Below are positions 16,798 to 25,633 of a DNA stretch of 64,000 nt, one piece after another; within the stretch, counting starts at the first letter, position 1; each line of letters starts with the position of its first letter. The notes under the pieces were generated by a model. That model was not told the DNA's origin. It was given only the letters and a program-made list of their open reading frames with translations, and made no database searches. A program made the translations under genes and the position numbers. The stretch is from Actinomycetes bacterium (lineage in GTDB: Bacteria > Actinomycetota > Actinomycetes > Mycobacteriales > Mycobacteriaceae): NCBI GenBank assembly GCA_023404955.1, contig JAEXZY010000118.1, forward strand, positions 5,806-69,805, written 5' to 3'.

Positions 16798-17010
16798 CGA
16801 CAATTCTGATCGGCAACATGCTTCCACTGAGGCCCCTTGCCGTTTGCTGGCCTACTCACCTTTTCTCTCCGCGCCCCAAAGCGACGTCGCGGACCGCGAT
16901 CTGAAGTACGCCGACGTGGTGCGCGGTTCTCCGTTCACTCGGCCGTCATGCCGATCAACTTCGTTAGCCCGAACTAGTGGGTGTTGCGACCAAACTGCCG
17001 CGGACCTCCT

Positions 17011-17680
17011 TTAGGAGTTCACCGTCCACCACGTGTATAGCTGCGTCAGCGAAGGCCCCTGCGCATCACCTTCTGCCACGCTGACCAGATTGTGGGCAGC
17101 GGTCGACCACGCAATCAACGACCGGTTGCCGTGGACCGCGCAGATCAAAGTGCCGGCAATCTCAGATGGCGCCGCGTTACGCCGCCACGGGCCGGGTGAC
17201 TGCATGTTGTTCGGGCACACCACGATTTGTGCGTCCTCCACATTGCGACGCAACAGCTCGGGCAAATCGTCCGCGTCCTTGGCAAGCATGAATCTTGCCG
17301 AAGCCGGGCCTGAAGGGTCGTGTTCGTTGGTGCACTTGAGCTGCGAGACCGCCGGGGAAGCGGCCACCTCCGGCTGGCAGGACGCGCTGAGGCCGGCCGG
17401 CACCAACGTGCGCAGCTGAGCCGCATCGTCGGCAGCCGGAGGCGGTGCGCTAGGCGCGAGGCCTCGAGGCCACAACCACGAAGCGGCGATGGCCACCACG
17501 GCAACCACCAATGCCGCCCCAATCGCGGCACGCTTGCTCACGAGCTTTGGCACCGCGCCGGGGCGCGCGAGACGCGTCCGAGGGCGGGACGAGCGGGACG
17601 TTCGATCGAAGTCGAAGGCAAGATTTGTCAAAGGCCGAAGCGGTGACCGCGCTCGCTGAATTTCCCCACTGACGCTCATC
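17011..17680 (-). pseudogene. C-terminal part of a membrane protein cut by IS21
   Basis: This is the distal part of a single-pass membrane protein: a cytoplasmic segment (about 50 residues, starting MSVSGEIQRARS), a transmembrane helix (AAIGAALVVAVVAIAASWLW) and an extracytoplasmic domain of about 140 residues with four Cys. The outer domain resembles those on mycobacterial kinase-like membrane proteins. The frame runs upstream into the IS21 end, and the apparent N-terminus is transposon DNA. The proximal part is at 20000-20149 across the element. A truncated product from the internal ATG is possible. Confidence 0.7.
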
Positions 17681-17781
17681 GAAATTCCCCACCCGTGTGG
17701 CTCCGCCGAGAAGGGCGGGCCTCCCTCGATGCTGCTGGTGTCTGACGCCGACAGCTCCACTCGAAGGAGGCCCGCTTTCTC

Positions 17782-19143
17782 ATGCTCACATGGGAGAACG
17801 ACATGGAAGTACACGCCCTACGCAAACGCGGTTGGTCGATCTCAGCGATCGCCCGCCACACCGGCCATGACCGCAAGACGGTCCGCAAGTATTTGGCCGG
17901 TGACGCCACGCCGGGAGTGCGGGCCCGGCCGTCACCGGATCCGTTCGACCCGTTCGTCGACTACGTCACCGCCCGGCTGATCGAGGACCCGCACCTGTGG
18001 GCCCGCACATTGTTCGACGAACTGGAGGCACTCGGGTTCGAGCTGTCCTATCAGAGCCTGACCCGCAACATCCGGGCCCGAAATCTACGACCGACGTGTG
18101 CTGCCTGCCGGACGGCCACTGAGCGCCCCAACGCGGTCATCGAGCATCCACCCGGTGATGAAACCCAATGGGATTGGCTGGAATTGCCCGGACCACCCGA
18201 ATCCTGGGGATGGGGCAAGACCGCCCACCTGTTGGTCGGGTCGCTGGCCCATTCCGGCAAGTGGCGGGCGGCGTTGTCACCCTCAGAAGATCAACCGCAC
18301 CTCATCGCCGCACTCGACCGCGTGACCCGTGGCCTGGGCGGGGTGACTCGCTGTTGGCGGTTCGACCGGATGGCCACCGTGTGCGACCCGGGCTCGGGCC
18401 GTGTCACCGCGACGTTCGCCGGGGTGGCCAAACACTACGGCGTCTCGGTAGCGATCTGCCCGCCACGGCGCGGTAACCGCAAGGGCGTGGTGGAGAAGAT
18501 CAATCACACAGCGGCACAGCGCTGGTGGCGCACCCTGGCCGATGAGATGACCGTCGAACAAGCACAGGTCAGTGTGGATCGCTTCGCCCGCGTGCGTGGC
18601 GACACCCGTCTGCGGGCCACCGCTGACGGCCGCTCCTCGGTCGCCGTGGTCGCCAAGGCCGAACAGCTCTGCCCGCTGCCGGCCCGGCCGTATCCGGTGA
18701 TCATCACCGAAACCCGCACGGCTTCTCGCCAGGCGTTGGTGTCCTACCGCGGCAACCGCTACTCGGTGCCACCGGAGCTGGCCGCAGCCCAGGTGCGGGT
18801 GTCTCATTCCGTGGGCGGGGAGTACCTCGACATCGCCACCACCGGTGGCATCGTCATCGCCCGGCACCGCCTGGCCGCTGACGGGCTCGGGGTGATGGTC
18901 CGCGACAGCGGACACGTCATCGCCCTGGACACCGCGGCGATGACCACGGCCACCACCGAGCGCCCGCATCGCCGCAAGGAACGTATCCCGCCGGGGGCTC
19001 AAGCGAAAGCCGCTGCCGCACAACTACTCCAGATGCACAACCACGCCTCGACCTCTAGTCGATCCCAAACGCATTCAAACGATTCCACTGTCGTCGACCT
19101 CTCCGCCTACGAGCGGGCCGCCCAGAACAGGACCGTCCAATGA
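17782..19143 (+). CDS. istA: IS21-family transposase IstA
   Basis: A 453-residue transposase. The N-terminal HTH is RKRGWSISAIARHTGHDRKTV (about 14-34, an excerpt running past its edges). The catalytic core follows: TQWDWLELPG with the first Asp near residue 133, CWRFDRMATV with the second near 194, and NRKGVVEKINH with the Glu near 237. The C-terminal beta-barrel-like part contains YRGNRYSVPPELA. Length and motif order fit full-length IstA. GGAGG lies about 15 bases upstream of the ATG. It overlaps istB by four bases, so IstB is translationally coupled. Confidence 0.9.
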   Translation: MLTWENDMEVHALRKRGWSISAIARHTGHDRKTVRKYLAGDATPGVRARPSPDPFDPFVDYVTARLIEDPHLWARTLFDELEALGFELSYQSLTRNIRARNLRPTCAACRTATERPNAVIEHPPGDETQWDWLELPGPPESWGWGKTAHLLVGSLAHSGKWRAALSPSEDQPHLIAALDRVTRGLGGVTRCWRFDRMATVCDPGSGRVTATFAGVAKHYGVSVAICPPRRGNRKGVVEKINHTAAQRWWRTLADEMTVEQAQVSVDRFARVRGDTRLRATADGRSSVAVVAKAEQLCPLPARPYPVIITETRTASRQALVSYRGNRYSVPPELAAAQVRVSHSVGGEYLDIATTGGIVIARHRLAADGLGVMVRDSGHVIALDTAAMTTATTERPHRRKERIPPGAQAKAAAAQLLQMHNHASTSSRSQTHSNDSTVVDLSAYERAAQNRTVQ

Positions 19144-19988
19144 CCCCCACCGCACGCACCCCGAAGACCACCACCTCGAGCGAGCCACCGTCGACGGTGG
19201 CCAGCCGATATCAGCAGCTGCGCTCGCACCTGGCCGAACTCAAACTGCACGCCGCCGCCGAAGCACTCCCGAGCGTGCTGGACCAGGCCACCGCCGAAGG
19301 CCTGTCTCTGACCGTCGCGCTGGAGCGGCTCCTGGCTGCCGAAGTCGACGCCAGCACCGCCCGCCGCCTCGCGGGCCGGTTGCGGTTCGCCTGCCTGCCG
19401 ACCCCGGCCACGCTGGCCGACTTCGACGTCGACGCCGCCGCAGGGATCGACCGCCCCTTGATCGAGGAGCTGGGAACCTGCCGCTACCTCGAGACGGCAA
19501 CCAACATCCTGCTCATCGGACCGCCCGGCACCGGCAAGACACACCTGTCGGTCGGATTGGCGAGGGCCGCAGCGCATGCCGGGTATCGAACCTACTTCAC
19601 CACCGCCGCCGACCTGGCCGCCCGCTGCCACCGCGCTGCCATCGAGGGACGGTGGGCCACCACCATGCGCTTCTTCGCCGGCCCCACGCTCCTGGTGATC
19701 GACGAACTGGGATACCTGCCATTACCTGCCGAGGCGGCCTCGGCGCTGTTTCAGGTTGTCTCCCAACGCTATCTGAAGACAAGCATCGTGATCACCACCA
19801 ACCGCGGCGTCGGCGCCTGGGGCGACATCCTCGGCGACACCACCGTCGCGGCCGCCATGCTCGACAGGCTCCTGCACCGATCTATAGTCATCAACCTCGA
19901 CGGCGAGTCCTACCGCCTACGCGACCACCACGCCGCCACAGACACCCTCCGCCGAGCCACCACCGGCACCCGTCAACCGATACACTGA
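19140..19988 (+). CDS. istB: IS21-family helper ATPase IstB
   Basis: A 282-residue AAA+ ATPase. It has an N-terminal helical domain, Walker A GPPGTGKTH (about residues 123-131), Walker B LLVIDELGYLPL and the sensor segment SIVITTNRGVGAWG. IstB assembles at the target and activates the IstA synaptic complex. The gene appears intact, so with istA the element should be able to transpose. Confidence 0.92.
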   Translation: MTPTARTPKTTTSSEPPSTVASRYQQLRSHLAELKLHAAAEALPSVLDQATAEGLSLTVALERLLAAEVDASTARRLAGRLRFACLPTPATLADFDVDAAAGIDRPLIEELGTCRYLETATNILLIGPPGTGKTHLSVGLARAAAHAGYRTYFTTAADLAARCHRAAIEGRWATTMRFFAGPTLLVIDELGYLPLPAEAASALFQVVSQRYLKTSIVITTNRGVGAWGDILGDTTVAAAMLDRLLHRSIVINLDGESYRLRDHHAATDTLRRATTGTRQPIH

Positions 19989-19999
19989 CCCAGCCATCA

Positions 20000-20149
20000 G
20001 GTGGGGAATTTCGTTGAGCACGCCCGGGGACATTCGATGAGCGCAGTCAGCGGGGCGTCTCTCGGAGCTTCTGGTGGACGATCAATGATGTGCAACGGTT
20101 CGGTGTCTCCGTCGCGTGGACCGTCGGCGGCACTGTCCCCCGCATGCAT
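20000..20149 (-). pseudogene. N-terminal part of the membrane protein cut by IS21
   Basis: An ATG at 20149 is preceded by GGGAAGGA, a strong ribosome binding site. The frame reads MHAGDSAADGPRDGD, then PLHIIDRPPEAPRDAPLTAL, and then enters the IS21 right end. The composition fits the cytoplasmic N-terminus of the protein whose rest is at 17011-17680. Joining both sides would restore one gene of about 265 residues. Confidence 0.6.
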
Positions 20150-20581
20150 ACCGTCGTCCTTCCCATCTCGTAGACCTCTCCACTGTGCAAGTGCGAGGCC
20201 GACGCTGAGCCCCACGCGCACGCTGCTGGCGAAGTAAACCCCCACGATAAGACTCTGATCCAGGATGCAGATACGGGCGCGAGGGAACGCGCCGTTCGGC
20301 GGCTCTCCCTCACTCGCTGCGGTCGCGCAGATGATCCGGCGGCCATGCTCTCAGAGGCGCCGACGAGAGCGTAAAGCAGGCAACAGCAAGTACATCCGAT
20401 TATGGCGGTGCGCGAAATGGGTAGCAGGAAGGCCGGCAGGGAGCTGTGCAGAAGCGGCCCGACCGCAGTCGCGCCTTCGGCGTGTTCGCACCATTGCCAG
20501 GCTCTCGCCTGCACCCTCTGAACAGAGGGCCGACCTTTGGTACGCCCGACAACGCGAAATGGAGTCGATCATTAGCGGCGT
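20150..20581. other. No gene seen
   Basis: Overlapping frames on both strands are Cys/Arg-rich and lack start signals. The right part is the 3' flank of the EspB-like gene and the left part is the promoter side of the IS21-split gene. Confidence 0.4.
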
Positions 20582-22198
20582 TCATCGCGGCGCCGTCATC
20601 GATGGGGGGCTGGGTGCAGGAGCAGTACCGCCGATCGGTACTCCGCTCTGGAAAGTGAACTGGCCGCCGCATCCGTCCGGGATGTAATAGGTGACACCGG
20701 GATTGGCTGCCGACAGTACAGCGATCTGCGCAGGACTGGTGGGCTGCCAGGGACCCATTGATGGCAAGCTCGCACCGATCGGGTCCGACGCCGTGCCCCC
20801 CAACACGCCGCCAATCGGGTCAGGCGCTGTACGCGCCCACACGGGCAAATTCAGATTCGTCTGAGTCCACTTCTGCGAGTCGTAGGTGTATGCGAACCAC
20901 CGTTGGAGCTGCGGCTGTCCATCCACTGTGACGACGCGTGTGTAGGTGGTCCCGTCCATCCCTGACATGCGGAACCGATACTGCTCTGCCTGGGAAAACG
21001 CGGGTTGCTGATCTGGAGTAACCCAATTTTGGCCCGGCGTGTAGAAGCCGGAAGGACCGCCGGTCTTCAGCGGCTGATCTGTCAGATCGAAGTGTTCAGC
21101 AGGGGGAGGCGGCGGTTGCGATCCAACATAAGGGGGTGGCGTGTAGTTCCGCCACTGGCCAAAACGTTCATCGCCGATGAATGGGTTATGGGGATCGACC
21201 AGTCCGTGACTGGAGTCCGGCACCCCGCCATCTTCTCCACCGATATCACCGGGGGCCGGCGACAGCGGCGCATCGAGGGCATGGATGCCGCCTGTGCCCG
21301 GGCGGGGTGGGGGCTCCAACGGCGCACCGACGAGTGAGGGGTTGCCGGCGCTGCGCGCGTAGTCGGCGTATTGCGTGGTGGCTTTGGCGTGCAGGCCACC
21401 GAGTTCGGTCTGCAGCGCCGCCACCACGGGGGCGTAGCGCCCCATATTGGCCGGGTTCGCATTCGCCTGCGCGGCCCGTTTCAGCCGCTGCTCGGTGTCC
21501 TCGAACTCCTCGGGCTTAGGTGTGTTCGCCCGGGCCCGCGCGTAGTTGTCAGCAAGGGTTTCCAGAGCGGTAGCTGTGGCGGTGGCGTGTTCGCCGTGTC
21601 GCTCATACCACTGGCTGAGTTCGTCAATTCGTTGCGACGCTTGATCACCGGCACCTGATCGCCAATCGGCTGAGATGGCGGTGCTACCTCTTCGAAGCTG
21701 TCGGGCGGCGTCCTGCAACTCGCTGGCATGGCTGCGCATCTGCTGGGCGGCACTGTAGAGCCCGGCAGGGCCCGGGCCGCCGTGGAGCAGCCTGGCAATG
21801 TCCTTGCCGTTGGTCGGGGAAGCGCCGAGCTGCGGTGCGGTGACCGCGCGAATCGTCGGTGTCGACAGGTTCGGTACCGGCGGCGCGGCGCTGGCCGGGG
21901 CAGCGGAGTCACCGCCGGCCGAGCCCAGGCTGGCCGCGTTGAGCTGCTCCTGCTCGTCATAGGTGCCCGCGCTGCTGGCCAACATTGACCCGCGAGCTTC
22001 GGTGATGACCTGAGCGAAGTTGCTGTACCCGGTGATCGCGGCGCACCGTGCCTGCAGCGTTTCGGTGACCGCTGCCGACACCGGGTCCGAGGCCGGCGTC
22101 GTCACGGTGATTCCCTGCGAGGAACCGCCAGAGGCCGCGCCAGAGACCGCAGCGGCTGTACGGGTCACAACGGCGGTATCAATCTCCAGCTGCGCCAT
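20582..22198 (-). CDS. Second EspB-like type VII secretion substrate
   Basis: A 538-residue paralogue of the EspB-like protein at 3739-5364. The PE-like N-terminus ends in YDEQE at residues 80-84. The PPE-like domain begins with DIARLLHGGPGPAGLYSA and has ADWRSGAGDQ as its WxG-like turn. From about residue 290 the sequence differs: a Pro-rich linker, then an aromatic-rich domain (about 380-500, with RFRMSGMDGTTYTRVVTVDG) ending in a Pro/Ser tail. The aromatic C-terminal domain is unlike EspB and may be the functional cargo. It follows the kinase gene by 120 bases on the same strand. Confidence 0.75.
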   Translation of the reverse strand: MAQLEIDTAVVTRTAAAVSGAASGGSSQGITVTTPASDPVSAAVTETLQARCAAITGYSNFAQVITEARGSMLASSAGTYDEQEQLNAASLGSAGGDSAAPASAAPPVPNLSTPTIRAVTAPQLGASPTNGKDIARLLHGGPGPAGLYSAAQQMRSHASELQDAARQLRRGSTAISADWRSGAGDQASQRIDELSQWYERHGEHATATATALETLADNYARARANTPKPEEFEDTEQRLKRAAQANANPANMGRYAPVVAALQTELGGLHAKATTQYADYARSAGNPSLVGAPLEPPPRPGTGGIHALDAPLSPAPGDIGGEDGGVPDSSHGLVDPHNPFIGDERFGQWRNYTPPPYVGSQPPPPPAEHFDLTDQPLKTGGPSGFYTPGQNWVTPDQQPAFSQAEQYRFRMSGMDGTTYTRVVTVDGQPQLQRWFAYTYDSQKWTQTNLNLPVWARTAPDPIGGVLGGTASDPIGASLPSMGPWQPTSPAQIAVLSAANPGVTYYIPDGCGGQFTFQSGVPIGGTAPAPSPPSMTAPR

Positions 22199-22318
22199 CT
22201 CGACCTCCCCAAATTTCCGGTCCCGCGACCGCCGCGGACAGACTCTCGTACCTGGCCCGGCATTCCGATCCTATTTAGCCGGGAGAGGTAGAGCACCGCC
22301 TCTAGCGAAATAGCTTTC

Positions 22319-24280
22319 TTAGCGGATCTGGCGGGTGAGGGCGTCGACGAGGGTGGTGTTGAGGTAGCTGGTGGCAGCGTAGCCGGGGGTGAGGAGTGCG
22401 TCGATGGTGGCGGGATCGTCGACGATGATGGTAGTGCCGGTGTATTGGGTGAAGGGCTCGGATAGGCCGTTGTAGCTGCCGCCGCCGGCTGCGCGGTCGC
22501 GGCGCAGTACGAGACGGACGTCGGTGGGTGGGTTGTTCAGCTGGGCCGGATCAGGGACAGCGAGTAGGTTGTCGGTTCCGGTGGTGGCGGGTTGGTCGGC
22601 GTAGCGGAAGCCGAGGCCTTGCAGGTATAGGGCGCTGGGGGATGTGGCGGAGGCGACTTGGACGCCATCGTCGGTGACGAGGACTGCCTGGACGCTTTTG
22701 CCGTCGAATGCGGGGTGGCTGGTGCGCAGCTCGGCTTGACTGGTGGTGGCCTGGTCGATGAGTTGTTTGGCTTGGTCGCCGCGGCCGAGGATGCGTGCGA
22801 TCCACTCGATTTGGGTCTGCCAAGTCCAGTCGTTGGCGTTTTGCGGTCGGGTGATGGTGGTGGCGATGTTCGACAGGTCTTGGTAGGTGGGTGCATTCAT
22901 GGTCGCGGTGTCGATGATGAGGTCGGGGCGGGTGGCGGCGATCGCCGCGGGATCTGCGGTGTCGAGAACGCGGACATCGCCGGTGATGCGGTCGGTCAGA
23001 TACGAGGGTGCGGGGCCGGCGGGGGAGACGATCGCGGCGGGTTGCACGCTCAGGGATAAGACGGCGTCGGCGTCTCCGGGGCCGGCGGCGACGACCGTGC
23101 CGGGCGCCTCGGTGAGCGTGGTTTGTCCGTGTTCGTGGATGAAGGTTTGCGGCGTGTAGGCGGTGGCGGTGTCGCGGGGCCACGCCCAGAAGGTGACAGC
23201 ACCGGCAACAAGCACGACGACGGCGGCCAGGACCGCCGCGATGAGGGTGCGGCGGCGGCGCCGCCGTGGTGTCGGAGCGGGTAGGTCGACGAACGTGTAC
23301 GGGCTGCTGAGCCACGGCTGCGAGTGCTGTGGCGCAGGCCCCGTCGAGCGGGTGAGCGGGCTGGGCTGGGTGGGCCAGTGCGGGGGTGTGCGGTCGGGCG
23401 GTCCGAGCGCTGCTGGTGTGGGGGTGGTGGTGATCGCAACGGCGTCGGTGCTGTCATCGAGGGCGCGGTGCGCGGCGGCGGCCAGCTCTCCAGCACTCTG
23501 AAATCGTTGCGCGGGTTCTTTGGCCATGGCGCGGGCAATGACGGCGTCCAGGGCGGTGGGCAGGCTGGGTACGGCGTCGGTGGGCCGCGGCGGGGGGTCC
23601 ATGAGGTGCGCGGCAGCGACCGCGGCCATGCCGCCGGGGCGGGCGAAAGGCGCTTGCCCGGTCAGCAGGCGATACAGCGAGCAGCCCAGTGAGTAGATGT
23701 CGGCGCGGTGGTCGACGGTCTCGCCGGCGAGGCTCTCAGGTGCGGCGTAGGCGATGCTCGCCATCACCATGCCGGTTTGGGTGAGGTTCACCGCGTCGTC
23801 GAGGGCGCGGGCAATACCGAAGTCGGCGAGGAAGATTCGCTCGTCATGGGGTGCAAGGAGGAAGTTGGCGGGTTTGGCGTCACGGTGCAGCAGCTGGCGG
23901 CGGTGGGCGTAGTCCAGGGCGCCGGCGACCTCGCCGATGATGTGCACCGCGCGGCGCGGCGTCATCCGGCCCGCGGCGAGTTCCTTTTCGGCGTCGCTGC
24001 CGGCGACGTACTGCATCGCGATCCATAGCTGACCGTCGGTGTCTCCGCGGTTGTAGACGGTGACGATGTTGGGGTGATCGAGGGTGGCGGCCAGTTCGGC
24101 TTCCCGCTCGAACCGCGACCGGAAGTGCTCGTCGCGCGACAGCTCGGCGGAGAGCACCTTGAGGGCGTCACTGCGGGGCAGGGTGGGGTGCCGAGCGCGA
24201 TACACGGTGCCCATCCCGCCGGAGCCCAAGATGGTTTCGATGGTGTAGCCACCAACGATGGCCCCTGGTTGCAGTGTCAC
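22319..24280 (-). CDS. Ser/Thr kinase with siderophore-binding-like outer domain
   Basis: A 653-residue Hanks-type kinase. G-loop LGSGGMGTVY (18-27), Lys41, HRDAKPAN (132-139) and DFG (153-155) are intact; the activation loop has ASIAYAAPE where GT-YMAPE is usual. A Pro-rich juxtamembrane part leads to one transmembrane helix (about 345-367). The outer 285 residues resemble a FecB-type periplasmic binding protein: ADPAAIAATRPDLIID, then ARILGRGDQAKQLIDQ, then LYLQGLGFRYAD. The GTG at 24280 is used because the 95 codons before it lie in the upstream gene. Gap to that gene is 7 bases, so they form an operon. Confidence 0.85.
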   Translation of the reverse strand: MTLQPGAIVGGYTIETILGSGGMGTVYRARHPTLPRSDALKVLSAELSRDEHFRSRFEREAELAATLDHPNIVTVYNRGDTDGQLWIAMQYVAGSDAEKELAAGRMTPRRAVHIIGEVAGALDYAHRRQLLHRDAKPANFLLAPHDERIFLADFGIARALDDAVNLTQTGMVMASIAYAAPESLAGETVDHRADIYSLGCSLYRLLTGQAPFARPGGMAAVAAAHLMDPPPRPTDAVPSLPTALDAVIARAMAKEPAQRFQSAGELAAAAHRALDDSTDAVAITTTPTPAALGPPDRTPPHWPTQPSPLTRSTGPAPQHSQPWLSSPYTFVDLPAPTPRRRRRRTLIAAVLAAVVVLVAGAVTFWAWPRDTATAYTPQTFIHEHGQTTLTEAPGTVVAAGPGDADAVLSLSVQPAAIVSPAGPAPSYLTDRITGDVRVLDTADPAAIAATRPDLIIDTATMNAPTYQDLSNIATTITRPQNANDWTWQTQIEWIARILGRGDQAKQLIDQATTSQAELRTSHPAFDGKSVQAVLVTDDGVQVASATSPSALYLQGLGFRYADQPATTGTDNLLAVPDPAQLNNPPTDVRLVLRRDRAAGGGSYNGLSEPFTQYTGTTIIVDDPATIDALLTPGYAATSYLNTTLVDALTRQIR

Positions 24281-24287
24281 CAATCGC

Positions 24288-25565
24288 CTACTGACCGGCC
24301 AGGATTCGGTACTGAGCGCCCATCTGTTGGCGGGCATCGTCGGCGGTGGTGGAGAACGCGGTGTAGGCGTAGCGGTCGACGGTGGCCACGCAGCTGAATG
24401 CCCACTGCACCCGCTGCCAGGTGATCGGCGCGGTCGCCGGCAACAGTCCCACGGTGCGCTGGTAACACTTCGCTGCGGGGAGTCCGCGGACACCGTCGAT
24501 ACCATGCACGGTGGCGAAACTACCAATCTGCTCGGCGAGTCCGTCAGCGACCCGCACCGCGCCATCGGGGTTGGCGGCTTGATACACGGTGGTGAGGCGT
24601 TGGGCCACCTGGTCCACGCCGGCAGTGCTGAACAGGGATACGGTTTTGACCGGGTCGAGGGCGAAGTGCAGCCAGCCCCGCGGTTTCCAGATACCCTGCA
24701 GGAACGGGGCCCGATTGTCCGGCGCGACCAGGGTTTTGGCGAGCAGCTGCCCGGTCGGGTCCAGCGGCAGGTCCTTCAGTGCAGGCAGGTCGGTTGCGGT
24801 GAACTGGTCGATCCACTTCTTCTGCAGATCGATGATTCCTCTAGACAGGTTTCCTGCATCTGCTCCGAGGAGGTAGTCGCTGACTTGGACGACGGTGTAG
24901 AACACGTAGGCACCGTGGGGAGTGAAACCGACCACCCGCTGCCCCTGATCGGGCATGGTGAAGGTGACGGCGATCGTCTCGGGCAGCCCGGTCAGCGCCA
25001 CGGGTTGTGGCGGTGTTGAGCCTGCCCAGGGGGTGAACGTGGCGGCCATCTGTGTGGCGGCTGCGGTAGCGGCGCCGGGATCGGGGAAGCGCAGAACGAC
25101 GTTCTGCAGGCTGCGCTGCTGTTTGGCTGCCGGCGGGGTTGTCCGTACGGTGGCGAAGCCGCTGACGAATCCATTGGCGCCGGCGGCAGCGGCGACCGGG
25201 GGATCGAAGATGTGGTTGGTTGTCATGTCGTCGGTCGAGGCGATCGGACCGACCAGCGACAGATTCACCGGGGCGGGCAGCGTGTTGATCTCGGCGTCGA
25301 TCTGCCAGGGGCCCACGGTGTAGTCGGCGATGCGGTGCGCCTCGAGCAGGGCACCGGAGTACGAGTTGTCACCGGCGGTGCCGAACGGTCGGCTCGCTGC
25401 GGTGGCGTAGTCACCGGTGTCCATGAGCGCCACGATCGCGCCACCGTCGGGAGCTTGGTCGGCGGTGGTGGCCGTACCCGCGGTGGTGGTGGCGCACCCG
25501 GTCATCAGGGCGACGCAGACAGCGGCGATCAGCGGGACTGTTCTGCGGGTTGTGCTGTCCCACAT
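24288..25565 (-). CDS. Mycobacterial lipoprotein, DUF7373-like
   Basis: A 425-residue lipoprotein. A signal peptide ends in the lipobox MTGC (Cys24), and the mature chain starts with the Thr-rich linker usual for these proteins. The body has two similar halves (ALMDTGDYATAASRPFG early and GIWKPRGWLHFALDP later). This fits a family of large mycobacterial lipoproteins annotated as DUF7373; their role is unknown. CAGGAG lies 8 bases upstream of the ATG at 25565, which decides the start over 25637. It lies directly before the kinase gene and may be its partner or target at the membrane. Confidence 0.7.
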   Translation of the reverse strand: MWDSTTRRTVPLIAAVCVALMTGCATTTAGTATTADQAPDGGAIVALMDTGDYATAASRPFGTAGDNSYSGALLEAHRIADYTVGPWQIDAEINTLPAPVNLSLVGPIASTDDMTTNHIFDPPVAAAAGANGFVSGFATVRTTPPAAKQQRSLQNVVLRFPDPGAATAAATQMAATFTPWAGSTPPQPVALTGLPETIAVTFTMPDQGQRVVGFTPHGAYVFYTVVQVSDYLLGADAGNLSRGIIDLQKKWIDQFTATDLPALKDLPLDPTGQLLAKTLVAPDNRAPFLQGIWKPRGWLHFALDPVKTVSLFSTAGVDQVAQRLTTVYQAANPDGAVRVADGLAEQIGSFATVHGIDGVRGLPAAKCYQRTVGLLPATAPITWQRVQWAFSCVATVDRYAYTAFSTTADDARQQMGAQYRILAGQ

Positions 25566-25633
25566 GGACTCTCGCTCCTGACGTGGACCATCCACAAGAT
25601 GGTGGGTGCTCTGAGGTGATGACATCGCGGCTG

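Larger units (their letters stand above)
17676..20019 (+). mobile_element. IS21-family insertion sequence
   Basis: The element contains istA and istB in the usual overlapping order. The ends carry inverted copies of GGTGGGGAATTTCG followed by (A/T)TGAGC, at about 17676-17693 and 20000-20019. A related word (GGGGAAATTC) occurs just outside the left end, so the exact boundary and target duplication could not be fixed. It interrupts a membrane-protein gene on the minus strand. Confidence 0.8.

Noticed and set aside
17681..17814. N-terminal part of the 267-codon frame reaching into IS21
   Set aside because: These residues are encoded by the IS21 left end, so they are not part of the original protein.
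20047..20514. 155-codon minus-strand frame
   Set aside because: Cys/Arg/Ser-rich with no ribosome binding site; the real N-terminal fragment there is in another frame at 20000-20149.
24281..24565. N-terminal extension of the kinase
   Set aside because: The 95 codons lie in the upstream lipoprotein gene in another frame and have no domain; the kinase domain starts right after the GTG at 24280.
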